Shown piece by piece: positions 10,489 through 19,931 of a stretch of 64,000 nucleotides of DNA (positions are counted from its first letter, which is position 1; each line of letters opens with the position of its first letter). The notes below the pieces were generated by a model. The model was not told the origin of the DNA. It ran no database searches and saw only the letters and a list, made by a program, of their open reading frames with translations. The translations under genes were made by a program, and so were the position numbers. This DNA comes from Nitratiruptor sp. YY09-18 (lineage in GTDB: Bacteria > Campylobacterota > Campylobacteria > Campylobacterales > Nitratiruptoraceae), in NCBI RefSeq assembly GCF_016593235.1, contig NZ_AP023065.1, positions 744,001-808,000 on the forward strand. The letters run 5' to 3'.

Positions 10489-11397
10489 ATGGTGGGATAT
10501 ATATACGATCCGATATTTACTGAGCATGGCAGTCAGGAGCATATTGAGCGTCCAGCAAGGGTCGAGGTAATCGATGCAGTGGCGCGCACTTTTCCTCTCC
10601 AGCATTATCTTGTGAGAAAAGCTACCAAAGAGGAGCTCAAAAAGATTCACGAGGCTCACTATGTTGATTGGGTAGAGAGAGCATATGAGGAGGGGTATCG
10701 TTTCATTCTCAACGAAGATACACTTCTTACACCAAAAAGCTTTGAGGTTGCAAGCTATGCAGCAGGTTCTGCTATACCAATCGTTGATGCTTTTGCAAAG
10801 GGTGAGATAAAAAGAGCTTTTCTCAATCTGCGTCCTCCAGGCCATCATGCAGAACGAAAAACCGGCCAGGGATTTTGTATCTTCAATAATATAGCATTGA
10901 TGGCACGATATGCACAAAGCAAAGGCTTTGGAAAAGTGATGATAATAGACTTTGATGTACATCATGGAAATGGCACGCAAGATATCTTTTATAGTGATGA
11001 TACAGTGTGTTATTTTAGCACGCATGAGCGCAATAATTACCCCTATTTTACCGGAAGCGAAGAGGAAAGAGGAGAGGGAAGAGGCGAGGGTTTTAATATC
11101 AATAAGCCTTATGGGGATTACTGCAAAGATGAAGAGCTTTTGCAGCTCTATGAGGATTTACCTTCATGGTTTGATTTTGATATAGTGCTTATAAGTGCTG
11201 GATATGATTTGATGAAAGATGAAACAATATCAAGTGCACAGATTACTTTTGAAGGTTTGCGTGCATTAGTGCAAAAGATTTTACAATTTGCTGGTAATAA
11301 ACCTGTAGCATTTTTGCTTGAAGGTGGCTACAATCTTGACTCATTAGCTACAAGCGTAACTATTACACTAGAAGAACTTACAAAGGATGAGCTATGA
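10489..11397 (+). CDS. Histone deacetylase-like amidohydrolase
   Basis: A 302-residue member of the arginase/deacetylase fold (HDAC, AcuC, acetylpolyamine amidohydrolase). Motifs are complete: LRPPGHHAE (catalytic His pair), FCIFNNIA, IIDFDVHHGNGTQDIF (zinc-binding Asp and His), ISAGYD (third zinc ligand) and FLLEGGYN. It is expected to be an active zinc hydrolase of acetylated lysine, polyamine or a related amide; the substrate cannot be told from sequence. It starts two bases after hemH and overlaps the cytochrome gene by four bases, so it is translated from the same message. Confidence 0.88.
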   Translation: MVGYIYDPIFTEHGSQEHIERPARVEVIDAVARTFPLQHYLVRKATKEELKKIHEAHYVDWVERAYEEGYRFILNEDTLLTPKSFEVASYAAGSAIPIVDAFAKGEIKRAFLNLRPPGHHAERKTGQGFCIFNNIALMARYAQSKGFGKVMIIDFDVHHGNGTQDIFYSDDTVCYFSTHERNNYPYFTGSEEERGEGRGEGFNINKPYGDYCKDEELLQLYEDLPSWFDFDIVLISAGYDLMKDETISSAQITFEGLRALVQKILQFAGNKPVAFLLEGGYNLDSLATSVTITLEELTKDEL

Positions 11398-12488
11398 GAA
11401 GTTTAATGCTTTTGGGTTTTGCAGTTTGGGCTTATGCTAATATCTTTGCAGGGAGTGCTACAAAGCATTCTATGGATATCAAAGGTGACTATGCCAAAAC
11501 GCATCAGTGTATTCGCTGCCATCTTGATATATATGATGAGTACAAAACATCTCCTCATTACAACTCTACCATTTATCGTGATCCAGTCCATAAAAAGATT
11601 TTTGAGTTACACGCAAAAGCGAGTAAAGCCGAAGAGTATGTGTGTGCCAAATGCCATACTCCGACTCTTAAAGATAAAAAAATTGCTTCTATGGATCCAA
11701 AAAAATTTGGCTATGAGCAGGCAATTTCTTGTGCCTATTGTCATAGAATCAAATCTATTGAAAAGCATGCCAAAGCAAATAAAAATGTGATTTTGCCTAA
11801 AAAAGGGGTCTATTATGGAACGCGCCATCCAGAAATGAGGAGCGAGTACCATAAAATAATCAATACTAACCCCATCCACAAAAATGGCCAAACTTGCATG
11901 GGCTGTCATTCTCATAAACAAAATGAGCTTGGGTTTGTGGTATGTCAAACTGAGAGTAACAATTCGCTCAAGCAAAACTGCATCACCTGCCATATGCCAC
12001 AAGTTGAAGGGAGTCTCAGCGATAGAGTAGAGACGCCAACACACGCCTTTCATGGATTTGCAGGAGTGAGTGTAAAGCCAGAGCTTTTAGCAAAATATCT
12101 TCATATAGATGTAATTAAAAAAGATCCTCTTCAAATTCGCCTCATCAACGACGCACCACACGCATTTTTGCTCCATCCTCTGCGTGTAGCAAAGCTCATT
12201 GTAAAACATAAGCGAGGAGGTAAACTTATAAAAGAGCAAGAAGTTACATTTGTACGAATTATTGGAAAAGATGGCAAACCAACTCCTCCCTGGATAGCTA
12301 CGCAGGTGGTAAAAGATACGATGCTCAAAGCTGGTGAGAAAAGAGTAGTGAGTTTTGATATGCATCCACAAAAAGGAGACACTATAGAAGTGATTTTTGG
12401 TTTTTATAAGGTAAATCCAAACATGGCAAAAAAGTTTGGATTGCCAACAAAATTTATAGTCTTTAAGAAAAAAGAGTTACATGTATAG
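11394..12488 (+). CDS. Periplasmic pentaheme cytochrome c
   Basis: The 364-residue protein has an N-terminal hydrophobic signal sequence (RSLMLLGFAVWAYANIFA) and five CxxCH heme sites: C39-H43 (CIRCH), C84-H88 (CAKCH), C113-H117 (CAYCH), C168-H172 (CMGCH) and C196-H200 (CITCH). The last 140 residues contain no heme site and look like a beta-rich domain. It recalls cytochrome c554-like multiheme proteins, so electron transfer in the periplasm is likely; a partner is not evident. The start overlaps the deacetylase-like gene as ATGA and its end overlaps the ABC transporter gene by eight bases. Confidence 0.88.
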   Translation: MRSLMLLGFAVWAYANIFAGSATKHSMDIKGDYAKTHQCIRCHLDIYDEYKTSPHYNSTIYRDPVHKKIFELHAKASKAEEYVCAKCHTPTLKDKKIASMDPKKFGYEQAISCAYCHRIKSIEKHAKANKNVILPKKGVYYGTRHPEMRSEYHKIINTNPIHKNGQTCMGCHSHKQNELGFVVCQTESNNSLKQNCITCHMPQVEGSLSDRVETPTHAFHGFAGVSVKPELLAKYLHIDVIKKDPLQIRLINDAPHAFLLHPLRVAKLIVKHKRGGKLIKEQEVTFVRIIGKDGKPTPPWIATQVVKDTMLKAGEKRVVSFDMHPQKGDTIEVIFGFYKVNPNMAKKFGLPTKFIVFKKKELHV

Positions 12489-14217
12489 TTGGCAAAAGAT
12501 CTATAAAAGTGTTGTAGCACATAAAAAGCTTTTTATTACAGCACAGATTCTAGCACTTTTAGCGGTACTTGCTAGTGTGCCTTCGCCACTTTTAATGCCA
12601 CTCCTAGTCGATGAGGTATTGCTTCACAAACCTGGCAAGTTGCTTGCCTTTATCGATATGACTCTTGGAAGCGGGTCAGCTCTTTATTATACTCTCGTAG
12701 TACTTGTCATGACGCTTTTATTACGTGGTACTTTTGTCTTTTTGCAGATTTTGCAAAGCAAAATCTTTCATACACTTTCTAAAAATATCACATTTACTAT
12801 CCGCAAGCATGTACTAGAGCATCTAAAAAATGTGCAAATGAGTGAATTTGAGCTTCTAGGAAGTGGCAAAGTCGCCTCAAGACTTGTGACGGATATAGAG
12901 ACAATTGATGCGTTTTTGAGTAGTAGTATTAGCAAGCTTTTTATTTCAATTTTGACTCTTATTGGTATAAGCATCGTGCTTCTGGTTATTCATTGGCAGT
13001 TGGCTCTTTTCATTCTCCTCCTCAATCCATTGGTAGTAGTCTTTTCATCCAAACTTGCACGTAACGTCGCAAAACTCAAAAAAGAAGAAAATAGAGCTAT
13101 AGAGATTTTTCAAAATGCGCTAGTAGAGACACTAGAACTTTTTGAGCAAATTCGTGTGACAAATCAAGAAGAAAACTTTTTCAAAAAGCTATTTATTCTT
13201 ATCAATGACCTCAAAGAGCGTTCAATTGCCTTCAGTTTCAAGAGTGATGCTGGCACGAGGCTAAGCTTTTTGCTCTTCGTGGCTGGATTTGAGATGTTTA
13301 GAGCAGCTGGAATCATAGCAGTAGCATATAGCGACCTTTCCATCGGACTTATGCTGGCAGTCTTTGGCTATCTATGGTTTATGATGACTCCGATCCAAGA
13401 TATTATATCGATCCAGTATGCCAAACGCAATGCAGATGTAGCCTTACAGCGTATCAATGATCTTCTTACTCTCAATCCTGAGCCAAAATTTCCTCACAAA
13501 CTCAATCCATTTGCGCAAGAGAGTGTGACAATCAGACTCGAAGATGTTCACTTCAGCTATGATGGCAAAAATGAGGTAATACGAGGAATCGATCTAGAAA
13601 TTCCAGCTAGAAAAATTAGTGCGCTTGTTGGAGCAAGCGGTAGTGGCAAGACAACACTGAGCCGCTTGCTTGTAGGGCTCTATATTCCTACAAAAGGAGA
13701 TATTCTTTACAACGGAGTCTCATATAAAAATATTGGCCTTGATACCATTCGACAAAATGTAGCACTTGTACTGCAAACTCCTGTACTCTTTAATGATACG
13801 ATTCTTTTCAATCTCACACTTGGACATAAATATCCTCAAGAAAAGATTCAAAAAGCTCTCGAGATGGCGCAGATTGCATCACTGATAGCATCACTACCGC
13901 ACGGTTTGGATACGGTAGTTGGCAAAGGAGGTGTACGTCTAAGTGGCGGTGAAAGACAACGCATAGCAATTGCTAGGATGATTTTGCAAGATCCAAAAGT
14001 AGTCATTCTTGATGAGTCTACATCAGCAATCGATATGGAGACAGAGCATCTACTCTTTTGCAAACTCCAAGATTTTTTTGCATCAAAGACAGTGATACTC
14101 ATAGCCCATAGGCCTAGTACTATAGAAAAGGCTGACCATCTTTTTATTTTAGAACACGGAAAAATAAAAAAAGAGATGAATTTTGAAGATTATCGTAAAA
14201 ATTTTTGTATACTATAA
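12481..14217 (+). CDS. ABC exporter, fused permease and ATPase (MsbA-like)
   Basis: A 578-residue half-transporter: an N-terminal six-helix permease region (about 1-330) and a C-terminal ATPase with Walker A GASGSGKTTLSR, Q-loop LVLQTPVLFND, signature LSGGERQR, Walker B VVILDEST and the switch His in LIAHRP. Such dimers export lipids, glycolipids, peptides or drugs. No peptidase or accessory domain is present. It overlaps the cytochrome gene, suggesting coordinated expression, but the substrate is unknown; a lipid flippase role like MsbA is only one possibility. Confidence 0.88.
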   Translation: MYSWQKIYKSVVAHKKLFITAQILALLAVLASVPSPLLMPLLVDEVLLHKPGKLLAFIDMTLGSGSALYYTLVVLVMTLLLRGTFVFLQILQSKIFHTLSKNITFTIRKHVLEHLKNVQMSEFELLGSGKVASRLVTDIETIDAFLSSSISKLFISILTLIGISIVLLVIHWQLALFILLLNPLVVVFSSKLARNVAKLKKEENRAIEIFQNALVETLELFEQIRVTNQEENFFKKLFILINDLKERSIAFSFKSDAGTRLSFLLFVAGFEMFRAAGIIAVAYSDLSIGLMLAVFGYLWFMMTPIQDIISIQYAKRNADVALQRINDLLTLNPEPKFPHKLNPFAQESVTIRLEDVHFSYDGKNEVIRGIDLEIPARKISALVGASGSGKTTLSRLLVGLYIPTKGDILYNGVSYKNIGLDTIRQNVALVLQTPVLFNDTILFNLTLGHKYPQEKIQKALEMAQIASLIASLPHGLDTVVGKGGVRLSGGERQRIAIARMILQDPKVVILDESTSAIDMETEHLLFCKLQDFFASKTVILIAHRPSTIEKADHLFILEHGKIKKEMNFEDYRKNFCIL

Positions 14218-14238
14218 AAAACAAAGAAGGAGTCCAAA

Positions 14239-14649
14239 ATGGATTTGCCAAAAAATGTAGAAGAGCTCAAAGAGTATGTAGCTGAGAATTTTGCTAAGTT
14301 GAGCGCAAAAGCCCAGCTTGAAATTCTTAAGACATTACATAAATTTATACATAATGAAGAGATAGTCAAAAAGGAGCTAGAACTAGAGCAAAAAGTGCTT
14401 GATGAAGAGAAAGCTACACAAATTTGTGCTATCGACGATGAAGAGGCCGCATTGCAAGAAGAGATCTTAGAAGAGATTAGAAAACACAATCATGTAGATG
14501 TGCATGCTTTCAAGGATGCAAGCAAAGACCCTCGCGATGAAGATGCGAAATATGTAGATAAGACAATGGATAAAATTCCGAATGATCCAAACGACCCTTT
14601 GGCAGATTATCTTGATGAGCTTGAAGATCAGGAAAAATCAGAAAGCTGA
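14239..14649 (+). CDS. Acidic, helical hypothetical protein (136 aa)
   Basis: Starts at an ATG preceded by AGAAGGAG. The protein is strongly acidic, with a Lys/Glu-rich helical N-terminal half likely to form a coiled coil (LKEYVAENFAKLSAKAQLEI onward) and an Asp/Glu/Pro-rich C-terminus. No signal peptide or membrane helix is seen. I do not recognise the family. A TATACT at 14208-14213, inside the end of the ABC gene, may be its own -10. It ends four bases before the convergent tRNA-Glu. Confidence 0.75.
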   Translation: MDLPKNVEELKEYVAENFAKLSAKAQLEILKTLHKFIHNEEIVKKELELEQKVLDEEKATQICAIDDEEAALQEEILEEIRKHNHVDVHAFKDASKDPRDEDAKYVDKTMDKIPNDPNDPLADYLDELEDQEKSES

Positions 14650-14652
14650 AAG

Positions 14653-14727
14653 TGGCGACCCCAGGGGGACTCGAACCCCCGTCACCGCCGTGAAAGGGCG
14701 GTGTCCTAACCGCTAGACGATGGGGCC
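14653..14727 (-). tRNA. tRNA-Glu (anticodon TTC), CCA encoded
   Basis: On the minus strand the sequence begins GGCCCCATCGTCTAGCGG and folds as a cloverleaf: a seven-pair acceptor stem (one G-U), D arm, anticodon stem CCGCC/GGCGG with loop CTTTCAC giving anticodon TTC, and a T arm with GTTCGAGTC. The discriminator G is followed by an encoded CCA at 14655-14653. Confidence 0.96.
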
Positions 14728-14751
14728 ATCGTTGTAGCAAATTTTCATGAA

Positions 14752-14757
14752 ATTATA
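14752..14757 (-). promoter_or_regulatory. Putative tRNA-Glu promoter (-10 TATAAT)
   Basis: TATAAT on the minus strand, 25 bases upstream of the mature tRNA 5' end, giving a leader of roughly 18 bases. It overlaps the leader of the divergent L,D-transpeptidase gene. Confidence 0.5.
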
Positions 14758-14786
14758 TAGAAATTTTCTTAAAAAAGGATAAATAA

Positions 14787-16361
14787 ATGAGATATATTTT
14801 GGGGCTACTATTACTTATCTCAATGACTCTCTTTGCCCAGACAAATACTCCTGCTCCTTTTCCTTCGTTTGAAACTAATGAATCAAATACCACCCAAGTA
14901 GAGAATAACGTATCTTTAATAGATGAGCAAAAAAACACTCCACTTGTAGAAGAGGAGAAAAAATATAACTGGTTTGCAGGTGATGAAGTTTCACCAAAGA
15001 TCTATGATTTTATAGATACTATAGAACATGATGCATCACTCATATGCCAGGAGCGTCTACGAACAGATAAACTGCGCAAACTTATTGATAGATACAACGC
15101 CTCGCACGACCCGATGCTCAAAGAGGAGCTAGAGTATGAAGGGAATAAATTAGCCGTTCAGTATAACAAAATCAAATCACAGGGCTGCTTTGATCCATCG
15201 AAATTTCTCAAAGATAACTACATAAGACCATCAAAAAAAGGTATCGAAGATATTGACAATCCTGTACTCCTTCACCTTTATAGTGCTTTAGCAAAGTATA
15301 AAGAGATTGAGCAAAATGGGGGCTGGGAAAAGATAGAGGTCAAAGATATTCCATTTTTGCGCTATGGGAAGCGCTATGATGTGATTCCACAGATTAAAAA
15401 GCGTCTCAAAGCAGAAGGTTTCTATCCATATGATGATAATGGTACAAAATTTGATGATAGATTTTTGCTGGCGGTTAAGAAATTTCAAGCACATAACGGT
15501 ATCAAGGTAGATGGTGTTGTAGGTCCAGCAACGATCGATAAAATGAATATTCCTGTAGAAAACAAGATTGATAAAATCCTCATCAACATTGAGCGAGCGC
15601 GCTGGTTTTTGCGTAATGATGACTATTTTGTTTTTGTAGATATTCCTGGATTTTTTATGCATGTCTATGATCATGGCAAGAAGATTTTTGAATCCAAAGT
15701 AATAGTTGGAAGACGCAAGCGCCCCACGCCACAGATGCGCAATGTCATAAGCTATGCAGTGCTCAATCCCTACTGGAGAGCGCCAAAAACTATCATCAAA
15801 GAGGATATTTTACCTCGACTTCAGAGTGGAGATTTTCAACATCTCATAGATGAAGGCATTGTTGCAGCAACAGATTATAATGGGAAAAATGTAGTCGATT
15901 TTAACGATATCAACTGGAGTCAATACAGTGAAAATAATCTTCCGGTCATCTTTTTGCAAAAGCCAGGTCCTCGTAATTTCTTAGGATATGTGAAGTTTAT
16001 GTTTCCTAACAGATTTGATGTCTATTTACATGACACCAACTCCAAAAGACTCTTCCGCTACGATTTTAGAGCCCTTAGTTCTGGCTGTGTGAGAGTACAA
16101 AAACCTATAGAGCTTTTCCACCTTTTGCGCAATCATACTTCATCTAAAGAGGTGACATATCGCGATATTCTCGATAAACTCTGGGATGGCAAAACTAAAA
16201 GAGTCAGATTCAAACCGATAATACCTGTATATCTGCTCTATTTGACAGTTTACGAAGATAACAATGGCGATGTATACTTTTTTAAAGATATTTACAATCT
16301 TGATAAAGCGATGCTTGTAAAACTTCGTTTACACAAAAATGGTAGAATTGCATCTAACTAA
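14787..16361 (+). CDS. L,D-transpeptidase with peptidoglycan-binding domain (YcbB/LdtD-like)
   Basis: A 524-residue exported enzyme. The N-terminus RYILGLLLLISMTLFAQ is a signal peptide. A low-complexity linker is followed by a helical region, a PG-binding-1 domain (about residues 190-250, KRLKAEGFYPYDD to DGVVGPATIDKMN) and a YkuD catalytic domain with the histidine in VYLHDTNSK and the active-site cysteine in SSGCVRVQKP. Such enzymes make 3-3 peptidoglycan cross-links or tether proteins. Size and domain order match the large YcbB type. It leads a three-gene envelope cluster. Confidence 0.9.
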   Translation: MRYILGLLLLISMTLFAQTNTPAPFPSFETNESNTTQVENNVSLIDEQKNTPLVEEEKKYNWFAGDEVSPKIYDFIDTIEHDASLICQERLRTDKLRKLIDRYNASHDPMLKEELEYEGNKLAVQYNKIKSQGCFDPSKFLKDNYIRPSKKGIEDIDNPVLLHLYSALAKYKEIEQNGGWEKIEVKDIPFLRYGKRYDVIPQIKKRLKAEGFYPYDDNGTKFDDRFLLAVKKFQAHNGIKVDGVVGPATIDKMNIPVENKIDKILINIERARWFLRNDDYFVFVDIPGFFMHVYDHGKKIFESKVIVGRRKRPTPQMRNVISYAVLNPYWRAPKTIIKEDILPRLQSGDFQHLIDEGIVAATDYNGKNVVDFNDINWSQYSENNLPVIFLQKPGPRNFLGYVKFMFPNRFDVYLHDTNSKRLFRYDFRALSSGCVRVQKPIELFHLLRNHTSSKEVTYRDILDKLWDGKTKRVRFKPIIPVYLLYLTVYEDNNGDVYFFKDIYNLDKAMLVKLRLHKNGRIASN

Positions 16362-16376
16362 CCCTGAGGAGTAAAG

Positions 16377-16916
16377 ATGGATAGAAGGGACTTTCTCAAA
16401 ACGAGTGCACTATTTGGGGCGGCGATAATCATTCCTTCTCGGTCACATGCTAGGAACTATGAGAAACGATTGCATCTCTATCATATCCATACAGGTGAAA
16501 AGCTCTCTTCTACCTATTGGGTAGATGGTGAATATCTATACGATGAAATTGAGCAGCTTGAATATTTCTTGCGCGATTACAAGACTGATGAAATCCACAA
16601 GATTGACATAAAACTTATAGATTACCTCCATGATGTGTATAAGCTAGTGGGTGGAAAGAAAGAGATCTATGTGATATCTGGCTATCGCTCACCATATACA
16701 AACTATCTTCTTAGAAGACATAGCCGTGGTGTAGCAAAAAAGAGCTTCCATATGTTAGGTAAAGCGATAGATATCCGCATACCTCATGTACATCTTTCTA
16801 CAGTGCGCTATGCTGCTCTTTCATTAAAACGTGGTGGGGTAGGCTACTATCCTCGCTCGAACTTCGTTCATATCGATACAGGAGATCCAAGGTACTGGAG
16901 ATATCCTCGCTCATGA
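16377..16916 (+). CDS. Tat-exported YcbK-like protein (DUF882, peptidase M15-like)
   Basis: 179 residues. The N-terminus DRRDFLKTSALFGAAIII is a twin-arginine signal, so the protein is exported folded. The mature part has the DUF882/YcbK signature: VISGYRSPYTNYLL, KKSFHMLGKAIDIRI with the zinc-type His and Asp, and FVHIDTGDPRYW near the end. This fold is related to D,D-carboxypeptidases of family M15. Placement straight after an L,D-transpeptidase matches the ycbB-ycbK neighbourhood in enterobacteria and suggests peptidoglycan processing. It overlaps the next gene by four bases. Confidence 0.87.
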   Translation: MDRRDFLKTSALFGAAIIIPSRSHARNYEKRLHLYHIHTGEKLSSTYWVDGEYLYDEIEQLEYFLRDYKTDEIHKIDIKLIDYLHDVYKLVGGKKEIYVISGYRSPYTNYLLRRHSRGVAKKSFHMLGKAIDIRIPHVHLSTVRYAALSLKRGGVGYYPRSNFVHIDTGDPRYWRYPRS

Positions 16917-17359
16917 TGGATGTAATTCTTTATATCCATCTTCTCGCTGCTACTGTATGGATTGGAGGAAGCGTCTTCCTTTTTGCTCTTGGCATATTTT
17001 TGCGCGATAAAGATGCCCAGAAGAGAGTCTATTTTTATGTAGGGCCGATTTATGGCTATGTTGAGAGCGTATGGCTGACAATATTGATCATTACTGGATT
17101 ATGGATGTTTTTTCATATGGGATTGCAAAATGTTTTTGAGAGTGATGTTGAGAGGCTCCCTTTTCTTCTTAAATACAAACTTATTCTCGTTGCACTCATA
17201 ACTATTGCAACAATAGTTCATATGTATATAGCTTTTAAAACAAATGGCAAAGAGCGTACGAAGCTACAGCTTCTCCTCTCACGCGCTAGTAGCATGGCAA
17301 TATTCTTGCTCAATCTTATAATTCTATGGTTTGCAATGCAAATTCGCACACTGCTTTAG
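16913..17359 (+). CDS. Four-helix inner-membrane protein, CopD-like
   Basis: 148 residues with four hydrophobic helices: an N-terminal [20 protein letters not shown] helix, two central helices and a C-terminal one. The helix-1 His and WIGG resemble the CopD/YckC-type family of small membrane proteins that may bind heme or copper, but the match is loose. The ATG at 16913 overlaps the preceding stop. Its role beside the two peptidoglycan enzymes is unknown. Confidence 0.65.
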   Translation: MMDVILYIHLLAATVWIGGSVFLFALGIFLRDKDAQKRVYFYVGPIYGYVESVWLTILIITGLWMFFHMGLQNVFESDVERLPFLLKYKLILVALITIATIVHMYIAFKTNGKERTKLQLLLSRASSMAIFLLNLIILWFAMQIRTLL

Positions 17360-17369
17360 AAAGGTTGAT

Positions 17370-18740
17370 ATGAAACTTTCTGTTATAGGTACAGGCTATG
17401 TGGGGCTTGTAACAGGTGCGTGTATGGCACAGATGGGTAACAATGTCATCTGTGTCGATATCGATGAAAAAAAAATAGAAAAACTCAAAAAAGGTATCAT
17501 CCCCATATACGAGCCGGGTCTCGAAGAAATAGTCAAAGAGAACTTCAAAATAGGCACCCTCCATTTCACTACTGATATCAAGGAGGCATTGCAAAAAAGC
17601 GATATTGTATTTATCGCAGTAGGTACCCCGCAGGGTGAAGATGGCAGTGCAGATTTGCAGTATGTTTTGGCTGTTGCCAAAGATATCGGCCGCTATATGA
17701 CCCATCCAGTGATTGTCGTAGACAAATCTACTGTCCCAGTGGGCACAGCTGACAAGGTGCGTCAAACTATCCAAAATGAACTCAAAAGACGTCTAGAGAA
17801 TGGCGAAATAACCGATGGTGAATATCAAGATCTCATGCAGTTTGATGTAGTGAGCAATCCAGAGTTTTTGAAAGAGGGTGATGCAGTCAATGACTTTTTA
17901 AAACCTGATAGAGTTGTAATAGGCGCAGACAATGAAAAGAGCATGCAAGTACTCAAAGAGCTCTATGCTCCATTTACGAGAAATCATGAGCGCTTTATTG
18001 CTATGGATATCCGCAGTGCTGAGCTGACAAAATATGCAGCAAATGCGATGCTGGCTACAAAGATAAGCTTCATGAACGAGATGGCAAAAATTGCTGAGGC
18101 AGTGGGAGCTGATATCAATAAGGTTCGCGTAGGGATAGGAAGCGATAGTCGTATAGGGTATAGCTTCATCTATCCAGGTGTAGGCTATGGCGGCAGCTGC
18201 TTTCCCAAAGACGTAAAAGCTTTGGAAAAGATTGCCCTTGATGCTGGAGTAGAACCTAAAATCATCAAAGCAGTCGAAGCTGTCAATAAAGAGCAAAGAG
18301 AATATTTTCTGAGTAAAGTCATCAAACGATTTGGTGAAAATCTGCATGGTAGGACTTTTGCTATATGGGGTTTGAGTTTCAAACCAGAGACTGACGATAT
18401 GCGTGAAGCTCCATCAATTACCATAATCCAAGAGCTTATAAAGCGTGGTGCCAATATCCAAGCCTATGATCCCAAAGCTATGGAAGAGGCCAAAAACTTC
18501 TGGCTCAAAGATATTGAAAATATCGAATATTGTGATAATAAATATGATGCACTCAATGGTGCAGATGCTTTGATTTTGGTGACCGAATGGAAAGAGTTTC
18601 GTAGCCCTGACTTTGTAGAAATGCAAAAACGCCTCAAAAATCCTATCATTTTCGATGGACGCAATCAATACAGCAAAGAGAAGCTCAAAGAGTATGGATT
18701 TGAGTATCACCAGGTAGGGGTACGTGAAGAAAAGAGATGA
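17370..18740 (+). CDS. ugd: UDP-glucose 6-dehydrogenase
   Basis: A 456-residue NAD-dependent enzyme that oxidises UDP-glucose to UDP-glucuronate for surface polysaccharide. The N-terminal Rossmann motif is [20 protein letters not shown]; the catalytic cysteine sits in [16 protein letters not shown] (about residue 275); the C-terminal domain has [16 protein letters not shown] use the ATG at 17370 after AAAGG; the frame is open 13 codons further upstream but that segment is not family-like. A perfect seven-pair palindrome surrounds the stop at 18731-18747. It is the first gene of the polysaccharide locus. Confidence 0.93.
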   Translation: MKLSVIGTGYVGLVTGACMAQMGNNVICVDIDEKKIEKLKKGIIPIYEPGLEEIVKENFKIGTLHFTTDIKEALQKSDIVFIAVGTPQGEDGSADLQYVLAVAKDIGRYMTHPVIVVDKSTVPVGTADKVRQTIQNELKRRLENGEITDGEYQDLMQFDVVSNPEFLKEGDAVNDFLKPDRVVIGADNEKSMQVLKELYAPFTRNHERFIAMDIRSAELTKYAANAMLATKISFMNEMAKIAEAVGADINKVRVGIGSDSRIGYSFIYPGVGYGGSCFPKDVKALEKIALDAGVEPKIIKAVEAVNKEQREYFLSKVIKRFGENLHGRTFAIWGLSFKPETDDMREAPSITIIQELIKRGANIQAYDPKAMEEAKNFWLKDIENIEYCDNKYDALNGADALILVTEWKEFRSPDFVEMQKRLKNPIIFDGRNQYSKEKLKEYGFEYHQVGVREEKR

Positions 18741-18752
18741 TCTCTTTAAAAA

Positions 18753-19931
18753 CTATTCCCTCTCTTTATAAGCTTTATATAGTATTTTGAGTCCTAGTAA
18801 TGCAGTCATACTTTCAGCAGCAACTGTTGCTAGTACTGCACCTTTTAGCTGCATTGTAGGTATGAGAAGGTAGTTGAGAGATATATTGAGAAGAAAAGAG
18901 CAAAAAACTATCCAAAACCACTCTTTGTTTTTTTCAAATAGAGCCAATGGAGAGGTAGCGATATAGCTCAAACCTAGAGCTGCAATACTCAAGGCAAAAT
19001 AGTTCATAAGCTCTACCGTTGGGATAAAACTTGTCCCATAGAGTTTGATGATGAGAAACTCTTTTTTTATATAAAATATTGCAGCTATAAAAAGGGCTGT
19101 CGAGACAATCAGCACAGCAAATTTTGTAAAATATATTTTCTCTTTTGCGACTTTTGGTGCAAAGACTGTCCATATGATACTAAAAATCACCGGGACAAAT
19201 GCGTAAAGCTTGTATCCTGCTTCATAGTAACCATTATAAGTAACTCCCAGCATATGGGCTATCATGATTTTATCAGTATTGGTATAGATCTGATTGAGAA
19301 AAAGAGCACCTCCGAGATAGAGAGAGACTTTGAGAATCTTATGCCAGTGGTGAGGCTCTATAGAGGAAAAATCAATCCTTTTAAAAATAGCTCTCCCATA
19401 AATAAGCATGCTTACAAGATATGCACCTAAGTATGCGACTGCTAGCATAATGATACTCTTTTGCCACCATAGCAAAAGAATAGCCAACAAAAAATAGCTT
19501 ATTGCTTGAGTAATTTTGATAGTTGCGATAGTTTTGAAATCCTCTGCAACTTGGTAGTACCATACAGGTGTTATAGACGAGAGCAGATCTGCAACTAAAA
19601 GTGTTGTAATAAGCAGCAAGACTTTTATTTCTATGAGGTTGTATAAACTCCACAGCAGTCCCAAAGCTACAAATGTAAGCAACATTTTAATAGTTATTGT
19701 ATTTATATAGAGTTTCTCTCTTTTGGCAATATCTTTAGTGGCTTCTACCATGGCATACACATCGAGCCCAAGATTTGTAGCAATGATCAAAAAGGCATTG
19801 ATTGCGAGTGCATAAGACCAGTAGCCAAGCTCTGTAGCACCAAGTACTCTTGATACATAAATAATAATGAAAAAGCTAAGTGCTCTTGAGAGAGCTTCAG
19901 CCAAAAAGAGAGAAGAGAGAGCTCTTTTCAT
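18753..19931 (-). CDS. Polysaccharide flippase, Wzx/RfbX family
   Basis: A 392-residue polytopic protein with about 12 hydrophobic helices; the N-terminus (SLFLAEALSRALSFFIIIYV, then SRVLGATELGYWSYALAIN) is typical of Wzx/MATE-like oligosaccharide flippases, which move undecaprenyl-linked repeat units across the inner membrane. It overlaps the upstream glycosyltransferase start region by four bases on the minus strand, so the two form an operon. A second flippase of different sequence lies at 27.4 kb. Confidence 0.83.
   Translation of the reverse strand: MKRALSSLFLAEALSRALSFFIIIYVSRVLGATELGYWSYALAINAFLIIATNLGLDVYAMVEATKDIAKREKLYINTITIKMLLTFVALGLLWSLYNLIEIKVLLLITTLLVADLLSSITPVWYYQVAEDFKTIATIKITQAISYFLLAILLLWWQKSIIMLAVAYLGAYLVSMLIYGRAIFKRIDFSSIEPHHWHKILKVSLYLGGALFLNQIYTNTDKIMIAHMLGVTYNGYYEAGYKLYAFVPVIFSIIWTVFAPKVAKEKIYFTKFAVLIVSTALFIAAIFYIKKEFLIIKLYGTSFIPTVELMNYFALSIAALGLSYIATSPLALFEKNKEWFWIVFCSFLLNISLNYLLIPTMQLKGAVLATVAAESMTALLGLKILYKAYKERE

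Noticed and set aside
10453-11025. 190-codon minus-strand open frame opposite hemH and the deacetylase-like gene
   Set aside because: Cys/His/Ile-rich composition typical of an antisense shadow; both sense genes carry full family motifs.
11419-11790. 123-codon frame overlapping the cytochrome gene on the same strand
   Set aside because: The alternative frame has the five CxxCH sites and a signal peptide; this one has no recognisable features.
14510-14740. 76-codon minus-strand frame covering the tRNA-Glu gene
   Set aside because: It translates a tRNA and the end of a convergent gene; the tRNA cloverleaf explains the sequence.
18731-18747. Perfect palindrome around the ugd stop as a bidirectional terminator
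   Set aside because: AAAGAGA-TGA-TCTCTTT can pair, but there is no T run on either side and the stem is weak; kept only as a remark.
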